Shown here one piece after another: positions 1 to 11,524 of a DNA stretch of 64,000 nt (positions within the stretch are counted from its first letter, which is position 1; every line of letters starts with the position of its first letter). A program made the translations under genes and the position numbers. The notes under the pieces are model-generated. The model did no database searches and was not told where the DNA came from. It saw only the letters and a program-made list of their open reading frames with translations. The DNA is from Symbiodinium natans (taxonomy: Eukaryota; Sar; Dinophyceae; Suessiales; Symbiodiniaceae). The stretch covers positions 499,541 through 563,540 of the forward strand of contig CAJNDS010002232.1 in the NCBI GenBank assembly GCA_905221605.1. The letters are read 5' to 3'.

Positions 1-90
1 ATAATAACAATAATAATAGCAATAATAATAGCAATAATAATAACAATAACATAATGAGAGTAGCAATAATAGTAATAATGATTGGAATAG
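1..90. repeat. AT-rich trinucleotide microsatellite
   Basis: Imperfect runs of AAT and CAA with occasional AGC interruptions begin the window. No coding potential is seen. Confidence 0.85.
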
Positions 91-189
91 GGCTTCGGGG
101 GGGCTAAGGTTCAGCTTTGGTTGGCGCCCAAGCCAAAATCTCAAATTCCAAGGTGTCCCGGCGGCTATGCCGGAGCCGACGCTGAAAGT

Positions 190-252
190 ACATATATATA
201 TATATATATATATATAGCCCTTAAGGGATTATGTAGGGTATATATATATATG
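190..252. repeat. TA dinucleotide tracts
   Basis: Two TA runs (about 190-216 and 238-252) are separated by a short unique spacer. Confidence 0.85.
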
Positions 253-485
253 TATGGTCACACCCCGCCCCCCCATGATTTAGGTTTTTCTTTGTTATAA
301 AACCCTCGTAAATACCGATTAAAATGATATGCTATGTCAGGCGATGTCCTGTTTTTGCACGTCTAATCGTATGTGAGAAAACCTGTAAATAGTGAAAAAA
401 CGTGTGTGTGTGTGTGTAGCACTACTTGCACATCATCACCAAAAAAAACACCAAAAAAACGCACGAAAATGCAATTGAGTGAACG

Positions 486-1155
486 TGTGTGTGTGTGTGT
501 GTGTGAATTATTTGCATAGGACGGGCTTATAAACACAGAATAGTATGCAAAAAGCACTTTTTTGAAAAATTTGCCATTTAAAACATTCCAAAAATCCAAA
601 AACTCAAAACCATGGAGCCGGGAGGCCGTCGTTTTGGAGATTTTGGTTTTCTCGAGGTTTTTTGGTTTTGAAAATAAAAAAACCATGTTGTTTTTGGATT
701 TTACTTGTTCCTGACCTCAAAAATCAAAAAGACTTGTTTTTTGGGATTTTCACTCAAAATCCAAAAGCCCCCTCGCTTTTTTTGATTTCAGGTGCTCCTG
801 GCCTCAGAAACCAAAAAAAAACACATGATTTTGGATTTTCACTCAAAATCCAAAAACACACAAGGAAACCCTTGTGCTTTTTTGGATTTTCAACCCCGCG
901 GACAGTAAAGTCCAAAAAAAGCACATGTTTTTTTGTGATTTTTCCAAAAATACCCCCAAAAAACCTGGAGAAAACCAAAAAAATCCAAAAACGGCGGCCT
1001 CCCGGCTCCATGGTTTGGAGTATTTGGATTTTTGGTTTTGGGATTGTGGGGTTTTTTTGCAAATCTTGCAACAAAAAATGCTCTGCCTGTATGCTGAATG
1101 TGTATTGTTCTAAGTTGTTTCTTCTAATGTGACTGCCTTGCACACACACACACAG
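486..1155. mobile_element. Fold-back element with long inverted arms
   Basis: An arm at about 545-668 is the reverse complement of about 950-1085. The best core is CATGGAGCCGGGAGGCC near 611-627, found inverted near 996-1012. GT or CA dinucleotide runs lie outside both arms (486-506 and 1141-1154), so the symmetry may extend further. The spacer holds repeated short units of the type GGATTTTCACTCAAAATCC at about 746 and 831. The open frames here are low-complexity by-products of T and A runs. A non-autonomous fold-back or MITE-type element is likely; target duplications were not resolved. Confidence 0.6.
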
Positions 1156-1254
1156 AAAAACACACAAACACATCAAACATTTCGTTTTAATTTAAATTCA
1201 GCCTATTCGTTATGTAGGGCGTGCCGTTAACATGTAAAGTAAAGGTCGTTAGGT

Positions 1255-2130
1255 TTAATTACGAATGAGGCTTAGAAGAGGATGTCTTGGGATGTGGCAT
1301 CTTAAAGAAATTAGTTAAAGAGGGTGTGTTTCTGAGGATGTGACCTCAATTCAAAGTCTCATTAGACTTAATTGTGACCTAGAAGAGGATGTCTTGGGGC
1401 GTGGCCGCTTAATTTAAAAGTCTATCTATGTGGAATTACAAACGAAGTCCAGATGAGGATTTTTTAGGGTGTGGTGTTTTCGCGCAAACCTCAAACTACA
1501 TGTCATTACGAAGCGGGGCCAGAGGAGAATTTCACAGGGTGTGGTCGGTAAAATAGAAATCCAAAGAGGCAATAACAAATGAGGCTTAGAAGGGCGTGGC
1601 CTTTAAATATGTTTTTTTTTTCGATTTACTTGGTTTGTTTTTACGAAGGAAGCTGTGGCTTTATCAGACACAAGTCTATTGACATTTCATTAAAGAAGCC
1701 CCAGAAGAGGATTTCATAGGGGAGTGGCCGTTAAATATAGAATTCCAGGTACATGTAAACACCAGTAGGGGGTGGCCTCTGAAACGGCCCTCAACCCAAA
1801 ATTCAATTTAAGTGGAATTACAAGCGAATCCAGATGAGGAATTTTAGGGTGTGGTGTTTTAACACAAACCTCAAATTACATTCATTACGAAGCGAGGAAT
1901 TTCATAGGGTGTGGTCTGCAAAATAAAATTCCAAATAGGTATTAACCAATGAGGCTGAGAAGAGGATGTCTTGGGGCGGGGCCTCTTAATTTGTTTGTTT
2001 TACTTGGGTTTAATTACGAACGAAGCTGTGGCTTTATTATACATAGGTCTATTGACATTTTATTAAGCCCCAGAAGAAGATTTCATAGGGTGTGGCTGTT
2101 AAACATGGAATTGTATGTATATTTTAATAC
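1255..2130. repeat. Degenerate tandem repeat, unit about 60-120 bp
   Basis: A unit resembling acgaaTGAGGCTtAGAAGAGG followed by TGTCTTGGGGYGTGGCC and CTTAA recurs with strong drift at about 1262, 1378, 1440, 1509, 1577, 1696, 1816, 1889, 1948 and 2067. Spacing is irregular. No protein frame is preserved. Confidence 0.65.
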
Positions 2131-2138
2131 GAACGGGG

Positions 2139-2190
2139 GGCTCAAGCGGACGCCCCTTTACCACATCAGCGGCCCAGCGGGCAGGTCTTT
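2139..2190 (-). mobile_element. Diverged copy of the tail shared by the 5-17 kb element
   Basis: GACGCCCCTTTACCACATCA and the following bases match, with changes, the terminal sequence found next to poly-T at 5.13 and 7.49 kb and, inverted, next to poly-A at 16.73 and 17.09 kb. This is a fifth and most degraded copy and marks the left edge of the related material. Confidence 0.45.
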
Positions 2191-2194
2191 GCAA

Positions 2195-3400
2195 CCGAAA
2201 AGGACATCTACTTTGAGAGTCACACTGTACAAGCCAGCGAGCGTAAAAGAAGTCGTGACTAGTTGCGGACAACTTAACGCAAGGCCAGCGAGGTGAGACC
2301 ACTGAAAACAAGAACCTACCGGCACCGATCACTCAGCTGCCCGACACCCATAGCAATGCTGCGCCACGTCTGGTACAGACATTAAGCGAAAGTATGGGTA
2401 GGCCGTAAGGCAAGGAACCTCCGTCACCTAAACTGCCCAACGTGTCCGTAGAGACAGTCCTCACACAAGCCAGGGCCGTAGCAAAAGCATAGCACTCACC
2501 TTAGCGCACAATCAGCAACCTCAGCGCAGTCTCTGTCCTGGCTGCAAAGTTTAGCAGGGGCGCCGGCATGCTTGACCTGCAGGGCTCCTTGTCATGCAAG
2601 TGAGGCAGTTTAAGAACCCCAAGTAGCTTAACTGCCCCGCGCAGCGGCCGGTTTTTACAGAGGCTGCAGGCTGGCACTGTTGGGCCTGCAGCCTTACAGG
2701 CGCACCAGGCAATTGCGCAATGAAACGTGTCTCGCTGAAAGGGACCAAGAAAAACCCACTATCCCTGAAACTTCGCCCAGAGGCGGCCAAGAGAAGAACG
2801 CCTATGCAATTTGCAGGGACTGGCCAAGAGGGGGCCTTCTTGGTAGCCTGCAGCTCGCAGGCTGCAGGGACTGCAAGTAGGCTTCCTTGCGCACCCATTT
2901 GGCTCAAGCCGCGTCTGCTCAAGGTGGTTAAGCCACCTGGAAAGCCGTAGGAACGGTGGGAGTCCGTAACTTCAAGGTCCGGTGTTGCTTGGAACCCTAC
3001 TCGTAGGTAGCGGCCCCTCTGGGACAGCCTGGAGGCGTAGGTTTGTAGGTTCTGCTTTGCTTGCTTGGTAGCTGGGGCACCTAGCATTGCGCAGTTCCTT
3101 GCAAACGTCCGTTTGCAAGAAGAATCCTGGGCTTGCCCTGGATTGCTTCTTAACACGCAGCTGTTAACATTTCACACGGAGAGGTTGTGGCAAGTGTCAG
3201 CTGCGTCCGAAGCTGTCACCTTGCTTCGCAACTTTATAACCCTTGCAAGTATCAGCTGCGTCCGCAGTTGTTATCTTGCTTCACTAAACTCTTTCCTCAA
3301 AGTACGGTTACGTCCGGAACCGTCCTTTGCCCCATTGTCACGTAGATTCTCTCTAGGGTGTTGCATCTTACGGATAGCTTCGGCGTAAGGTATTGGCGCA
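2195..3400. other. No gene recognised
   Basis: Only short shadow frames are present. Two similar blocks containing AGCTGCGTCCGAAGCTGT-like sequence lie near 3200 and 3250. A 14-base match to the 3' end of the dinoflagellate spliced leader, one T short, lies at 2895-2908. Confidence 0.5.
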
Positions 3401-5133
3401 ATGTCGCAAGATAGAATCGGTGCTATAGATGACCAAGCTTTCTTGTGCTTGGTAGAGTTTATGTTTGGGCACCTGACTGAATACGACGCCCTCTTTGCCA
3501 GAAAACCATCCATGCATTTTGTTGAACATCTTCGTGATGGCTGCATTGTGTCTACGCAGACCATGAGGGAAGTTAAGCTAGGTCTGCAATACTAGCATTC
3601 AATCCTCTCTCTTGGTAAATCCGTGTAGAAACTTTGTTCGGAAACTCCGTGAGCTTCTTTCTCCGCATGCCGCTATTACCATACTGAGCAATTTGCACAG
3701 CTCGCTTTCTCTTTCCGATCTCCCATGTGTTCTCTTCAGAAAGCACGATAGAGAGTTTCTTCGTCAAGTCTGCGCCTTGACTGTGATAGGATCTATTGAG
3801 ATTGAAGAGAAGAAGGAACTTATCTATCTGATCACGTGCCTTCCGAATGTCAATGATCCGAACTCTATAGTCAATAGCATCGCTGTGACGCCCAAAATGC
3901 ATGCTGCATTGGCGGATACACATATCACTATTGCGGGAACAATCGGCATCTTCAATGATGAAGTTGCGACCCTAGTTCGGAACTTCGGGCTTGCCTATGT
4001 CAAAAAGCCAAATCACCCGGTCATTGCTCTCACTGAGAAGTCCAACCGATGCAGTGTAACGTTGCGTTCAAGGGAGACTTGCGCGCGAAAGTTGCAAGCG
4101 CTTCTTGAGCAGGTTGAGGAGGTTTATGGCAAGGTCCTGAATAGAGTTGCCAAGAAGTCACAAGTTGAGCTTCAGGTGTGGTATAGCTTTGCGCCGCTTC
4201 TTGGACTGCCTACTGGCACAATAACCTTTGTATAACCTCCCTTACGTCATTGACTCTGTTGAGCAAAAAGAAGAAGCGTTCAGGATCCACCGTTTGCTTA
4301 ATGAACACAGACTCTTGAACGCTTTTTATACGTATCCTGGAAAGTACTTAAGGGTCTACGCTAGCCCTCATCAATTCCAGAAAGTTGTTATGGAGTTGCG
4401 AGGGGAACAACTCTCGTTGCCGGACAGTCTCGCTCTGCACGCTGCCAGATTCCATATCACTGGATCGGAACAAGGCAATAGTGTGTTCACTTGGAAGGTC
4501 ACTGCCCCTAGCAGCACGAGTGAAGTTTCACTGCAAGTGCCTTTGCAGTTATACGTGAACGATGTGTCAGAAATTCAGGAAGCTTTAGTCAAAGCTAATG
4601 TTGGTGCTCAGATTCATGGCATTGCGCATGTCAAAAGCCCTGATGAACTCATCATGCCTGCCATGCACTTCACAGTGCCCGGGAGTATTGCCGACAGACT
4701 CCTACGCAACGGTAGTTTGCAGCTTCAGAATGAAAAGGTGCAGATCATGGCTTCGCCCAGATGGGCTAGCAAGCCCATCAACTATATTTCCGAAAATCCT
4801 AGACAGCATTTCCTCAACAGCCACTCTGGAAGTGATCGAGTTCCCGCGGGAAGTAAAAGTACAATGGCTGCCAAGCAACCTCAACCTGCCACCCCTTCCG
4901 GGCGGCAGGAGGGTGGCCACGTAAATCTTGAACCTAACTCTGCTCAAGTCAGGGCGGGGAGATGGGGGGCGTCGTGGCACAAGCCTGCCCCAAAGACAGC
5001 GCGAGGCTCAGTCGCACGTGTGGCCACCCCGCCGCCGCCCCCTCACAGGGAAGCGTCACGGACGCCTTGTGTTACGCCCCGGCAAATAGTGACTGACAGC
5101 GGCCACATTAAAAAGGCGGCTGGTTTTTTTTAA
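3401..5133 (+). pseudogene. Frameshifted coding region related to the 11.5-14.5 kb ORF
   Basis: Three natural-looking segments follow each other in three different frames: 3401-3595, 3612-4235 and 4228-5133 (64, 207 and 301 codons). Junctions abut or overlap by a few bases, as expected of one gene with two frameshifts or unrecognised introns. The first segment opens with an ATG at 3401. The last ends in a proline-rich stretch containing RWGASWHKP, ARGSVARV, PPPPHREASRTPC and TPRQ. That order is shared with the 11.5-14.5 kb frame (RWGTPWLMP, ARGSIAAAV, PPPPARRDVSRTPC, TPTR), so the two are related. The helix-rich middle is not recognised. The segment is cut at its 3' end by the poly-T of the neighbouring retrocopy. 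Function unknown; it is probably an inactive mobile-element gene. Confidence 0.55.
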
Positions 5134-7485
5134 AGCGGGCGCCTCTCTACTACATCAGTAGCACAGTAGGCCGTTCTTGTGGGTCTCGCAACTAGGTGTG
5201 AAACGGATCGCCGTGAGAAGCAGGAAGAACAAGAAGGACGAACAACACCACCAACCAAACCAACCAAACAACCCAGCGAACAAGCAGCAACAACCAAAAG
5301 AAACCGGAAGCGACCAAACTATTAGGTTCCCCGTGCGCTCAGTACTCAACGTCGTCGATATCCAAGAGCACATCCATGCCGCACCAAGCTGTGCAGGGAA
5401 ATCGCAAAATGCGAATGTATGCCAGAAAGTCAAAACCACCATCTTGTAGACATTTGCTCAACGTCAATCCGCAGAGATATCCACGAACCTCAATCAACGG
5501 TGCCACAAAACCCATAGCCGTATTGCCACTCCTTCAACAGTCGGTCATCCATCGCAAGATCACAAGAGAAGCCACAAGATAGGGGCCAACCCTTCCAGCA
5601 GGAAGGGTTGGCCGAACGTGCCCCATGGTGGTCAGCCAGTGGGGACTTCAGGCAAGCGAGCAATTGCCAGCGGTGTGCATCAGCCAGTGGGGCCAGCCCT
5701 GAGCAATGACATCGAAGAACCACATGATAGCTCCAAGCTCCAAGCACAACCAAGCCATGTTTGCCGGAAGTACTTGCGCAAAAGCGGAGGGAACTGCAGC
5801 AGAGAAGCGCGGAGTAAAAGGGTGGTTTGCTTACCACAGCGAGTGCGACATGGCACTCGATCACGACAGGAACCCACGCCACTTTGATCACTGCCAAGCG
5901 CCACCCCAGCCGGCGCCACCCTTGTCTAGAAGACCCTGCTTCGCCGGCGACAACCGAATTGCAGACCGGTATTGGACTCCAGTAGGGTTCGCAGAGGGGG
6001 GTCTCTTGGTTGTTTGTGTCCCAGCTCCCGGCAATTCCAATAGCTTCCTCATCCGCCCCCCGTGTCATCACCTCCAGTAGCTCCGGTGACTTTCGGTCCA
6101 GTGGCCTGCTGGTCCTGATCTCTCATGAGCTTCTTCCTGATTCCCAAGCTCATCGCCTTGCACATGCTGAACTCCTAGTTGGCAGGCTTCTTCATGTCCG
6201 CATCCACGCGTTCAGTACTAACGCCGTCGAAATTATCCAAGAGCACATCCATGCCGCACCGAGCTGTGCAGGGAGATCGCAAGATGCGAATGTATGCCAG
6301 GAAGCCAAAACCACCATCTGGTAGACATTTGCTCCCCGTCAAACGGAGATTTCCGCGAACCACGGTCAACGGTGCCTCCAAGCCAAGAATGCCACGCCCT
6401 CAACGGTCGGTCATCCATCGCAAGATCACAAGCGAAGTCACTGGACAAGGACCTAGAGCAATTGTCAGCGGTGTGCAGGACCAGCCTAGGGCACTCCATG
6501 GTGATCAGCCCTGAGCAATAACATCAAAGAACCACATGTTAGCTCCAAGCACCAAAGCACAGCCAAGCCATGCTTGACAGAAGTGCTTACGCAAGAGCAG
6601 AGGGAACTGTAACAGAGAAGTGCAGAGTAGAAAGGTGGTCTGCTTGCCGCCGCGGGTGCGACATTGGCCCCGACCTTGGCGAACAAAAAAGCCCTGATGT
6701 GGAGCGTGTTCTGTCGATCTCATCAAGAAATCTGAGGCCAGTAAAACAAGTGAGCAAAGGCAATGGGTTTCCTTTTCTTTTTTATAAGATTCCTATTGAA
6801 ACAAGATGAATCCTATGAACCCAATTAAATTTGATAGGAACGCTATTCACATGCATAGGATTTCTATTTAAACTCATAGCATGCAATCCACAATCTCGAG
6901 CAAATTGTTCAGGTCACTTCTGCTGGAGTTTTATGGGAGTTCCTCCCCCCTTTAAAACCCACCGCGGGTGGTGGAACGTGTATTTTTGTCTGGAAACCAT
7001 GCTGAAGCGTGGGCGCATGGGGGGGTCGCATATATATGTATATTTCTGTGACACACCCTCTCTTTGAGACAGAAAGCCTCAAACACAGCTGAGAGGATTG
7101 AGGATCTACGTTTGAGGAAGGTGTTCGAGCGTTTCATAATCGAATTGTAAATTCACTCTGCCGAAGTGCAAGTTCTCGGCGTTGCAGAGCCACACTCTTC
7201 CGCAGCGGAAATCCCTGGCGCAAGGTACGTGATCCGTGGCAGATTCGTGTGGCGCAGTAGCTCTGCAGGTGTGAAGCTCCGTCAGCAAGTTTCAGGTTCC
7301 CCTCGCGAGCAGCCCTTCAACTCTACCGCCAACACCGCCAAGAACAGGCTCGAGAGGGAGCAAAAGGTGCACGTCAAACACTGGAAGTCAGGGCAATTGC
7401 ACTCTTCCACACCCTTGCTCGGGCGCGAGGGCCTGCTGACTGGCACCGCTTGCCGTGCGCAGGCAAGCATGCCCGCCTAGACTTA
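5124..7485 (-). mobile_element. Minus-strand retrocopy tail L1
   Basis: Poly-T at 5124-5131 followed by CGCCTCTCTACTACATCAGT reads on the minus strand as a conserved 3' end plus poly-A. The same end occurs at 7486 (minus), 16731 (plus) and 17094 (plus). Beyond it, blocks such as CTCAGTACTCAACGTCGTCG and a region complementary to GATGGTGGTTTTGA recur in the other copies. No minus-strand protein is preserved. Its distal limit is unclear; 6790-7480 is AT-rich and then unique. Poly-A suggests reverse transcription of RNA, but the inverted arrangement with the right-hand copies also allows a long terminal inverted repeat. Confidence 0.55.
5340..6670 (-). repeat. Internal direct duplication within L1
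   Basis: Blocks at about 5340-5880 recur at about 6208-6670 with an offset of 800-870 bases. Shared landmarks include AGAGCACATCCATGCCGCAC, ATGCGAATGTATGCCAG, CATCCATCGCAAGATCACAA and a block near GGAAGTACTTGCGCAA. Indels and substitutions are frequent, so the duplication is not recent. Confidence 0.65.
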
Positions 7486-9110
<1,625 letters not shown>

Positions 9111-9215
9111 ATCCAAGTAGAACTGGGGCCGCAGTCAGCAGAATCCTCCTAGTCCCAGGAAGGAAACCTGAGCAACAGCAACACAGCAATCAAACCTGAC
9201 TCTGACAGGAGGGTG

Positions 9216-9572
9216 TCACGCTTTCCTGATTTTGTCTGCCTTGCTGAATTCCTCAGCCTGTTGACGGCTGTATTGCGGAACAACAGGCAGGCTTGCGAAA
9301 AACTCCTCCTTATCGAATCGCCGCAGAGATGCTAGTCGGGATGGGCACTGTGCCATGGTGGCATTAGCAAATGCTCCATTGTCCAAATGGCCTTCTAAAC
9401 TTGCCAACAATGCATAAGCTGTTAAGACGTTGTCGGATGAGCTTCTGGGCAGCTGACCTGGCAGTTTCAGATTCATGTGCTTGACAGCCTCGTCCAGCCC
9501 TGGTCTCCTGCAATATCTGTCCGCCAGAAGAACTGCATCCGTAAAAGTGAAAAATTTTGTTTGCGGGCTCAT
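9216..9572 (-). CDS. Small conserved-looking ORF, unknown function
   Basis: A 118-codon frame runs from an ATG at 9572 to TGA at 9216, with an in-frame TGA a few codons upstream of the ATG. Composition is ordinary for a protein, with helix-like stretches (for example FTDAVLLADRYCRRPG and NVLTAYALLASLEGH), unlike the low-complexity shadows around it. Downstream on its strand come the trinucleotide array and tail L2, so it may be the last coding piece of that element. Its 5' end faces the helicase frame head to head, with almost no gap. No family was recognised. It could also be a fragment of a longer broken protein. Confidence 0.4.
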   Translation of the reverse strand: MSPQTKFFTFTDAVLLADRYCRRPGLDEAVKHMNLKLPGQLPRSSSDNVLTAYALLASLEGHLDNGAFANATMAQCPSRLASLRRFDKEEFFASLPVVPQYSRQQAEEFSKADKIRKA

Positions 9573-9583
9573 GTGGCGTGTAC

Positions 9584-11524
9584 ATGTGCTTGCAATTCAA
9601 CTCATTGACGGACGCCATGGGCAACAACTTTGCGCGTATAGAACCTGTAAAAAGTTACCCAGAACTCTGTTGGACATTGCGGACACCGCGACAGCACATT
9701 GATCTGGCAAACAAGCAGCCGGACTCCTGCATGCAGGCTTCTCTTGGTCGAGCCAGCATCTTTGCGCTTGCGGTTGGTCCCGCCTTCCTTATGCGCCTCT
9801 GTGACACCTTTTGGGGGGCGGACGGACACCTGGTAGCGCTGTTGGGAGCGTACTCGTGCGGCCTGGCCGCCAATCGCACTTCCATATTTATCACGGATGC
9901 GCCCGGCAGCGGGAAAACACGATCCTGCGCGTTTCTAGAAGTACTCCTTGCGTGCCTGACGAGCCGGCTCACCCTGTACACCGCTCATGGCAAAGAATCG
10001 GTTCGGGCATATGTAGAAACGGTTGATAGGCTTACGACTGCTGGCAATGAATTTGTTCGCAGCCGCATCGTTCGCAAACCGGGTAACAAGGAGAAGGACA
10101 CACATCAGCTCCCTTTTGATGTGCACGATCTGTACCGGGGGCTCCTTGTAGCCACGACGCATGGGACGATTGTAGCAAGGCTCAGCTTTCCCTACTCGCA
10201 GCTCATTAACCGTCTTAAGGATGTGGAGGTGCTCCTTTGAGATGAAGCCCAGCAATCAGGCACGCCTGGTTCCAACACCATTCTGGCGCACATCAAGCAA
10301 GCACTTGATGTCATGATTGGCGACACAGACAGCCTGCTGGAGGATTGCGACCCAATACCACTTCGTCACGGAGTTGCTGGAGCAAAAGGTTTGCTCACAC
10401 GCCAGCCACCTTGCCTGCGGCCCTTTCGCGGCATACGGCCAAAGCTCCGTGCCGTGGAAAAAGGGACACGGCGAGATGCCCTCTTGGGGCAAAGCCCACC
10501 GTTCCTCTGGAGCGTCTGAGGCATTGGTCTCAGCAGTCTCGATGCTGGAATCGATTCTCTGTATGAGCATCGTCAAATCCAAGCAAGCTCAGACAGTTAT
10601 GCAAGCCGCCGGGCTGGCCGCCCGAGCAGGTGCTGCATCGTGGGAGCTCGAAGCGGCACGCCTCCGAGAACCGACATAAGTTTAAAATTGCGGCAATCTC
10701 AGGGAAGGCGCACAGATGAACAGAGTGAAAGGTTGACAGCCGGTCCGACAATGGCCTTTACTGCGTAGCCCTGCAGGCAGGTGGATGGAAACGTGTCGCT
10801 GGGTACGGGTGCAAGATCAGAATGAGACCCAAACCCCTCAGCATGGTCCTGGCGGACATTGTGCTCACTTTTGGGCACCAGGTCTATCCTGACTCCCCTA
10901 TCGGGATGGTCTCTCAGTATGCCAGGATTGTCACCCAAATGAAGTTTATGCTGCAGCTGAGTCTCTCCGCAGACCCACTGGGCGATGACCATATGAGCCT
11001 ACTTGAAGCCTGCCAAACCGCGGAAGACTTCCCGCTGACTGGCGAGCCCAACACTTGGAGCCTTGTAACGTTTTGGACCTTCCTATGAATCGCATCGGGT
11101 CCCTCAAACGATTCTTCGACGCCATCACCACGGCCTGCTCCACTGGCCCCACATTTGGGATATGTGTCTTTGTGACTTGTCGGGCTTCCGGGTTCCTGTT
11201 TAGTAGCGAAGCAGGGTTTGCTCGAGCCACCTCCTCCTTCACGAGAGGGCTCGAGGCTTTGGTCTTTGTGGCACCGCACTACTCTGATGGTGTTGGTGCA
11301 TGCTTCCAAATGGCGGCCTGCGCAACCGGGGGCCTAATTGGATGCGCTGAATATGTGCGCGCACAAGCCAGCTTGTGGAGCATGGATGGCCCTGGCATTG
11401 CCACGGCATTACACAAGCAAGCCTTCCGAGAACGGACAGTAGCCAGCATTGTGCTGCCTGCGGAACGCAAAGTTGGGCTGGACCTCTTTGGAACACCACC
11501 CCTACGAAGGCTACCTGGGGAGAT
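9584..11524 (+). pseudogene. SF1-type helicase, disrupted
   Basis: The first frame, with ATGs at 9584 and 9617, carries a Walker A motif DAPGSGKT near 9893-9916. It reaches a TGA at 10238-10240 directly before DEAQQ, the Walker B motif of superfamily 1 helicases (VEVLL, stop, DEAQQSG). Past the stop, coding character moves among frames: a GDxRQP-like motif with GGLRPN near 10327-10360, a stretch at about 10800-11085, and a better-preserved frame at 11055-11515. That last frame ends with ATSSFTRGLEALVFVAP, which resembles helicase motif VI. At about 11510-11525 the natural frame shifts again into the large ORF that follows. Family knowledge: such enzymes unwind nucleic acid using ATP. With at least one stop and several shifts this copy is probably dead, unless unseen introns remove them. 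Confidence 0.55.

Noticed and set aside
7246-7330. tRNA gene or tRNA-derived SINE
   Set aside because: GTGGCGCAGTAG resembles an A box, but there is no matching B box at the right distance and no cloverleaf can be drawn.
11375-11524. First 50 codons of the 1028-codon frame
   Set aside because: The helicase frame continues here with motif-like sequence; the other phase takes over only near 11525.
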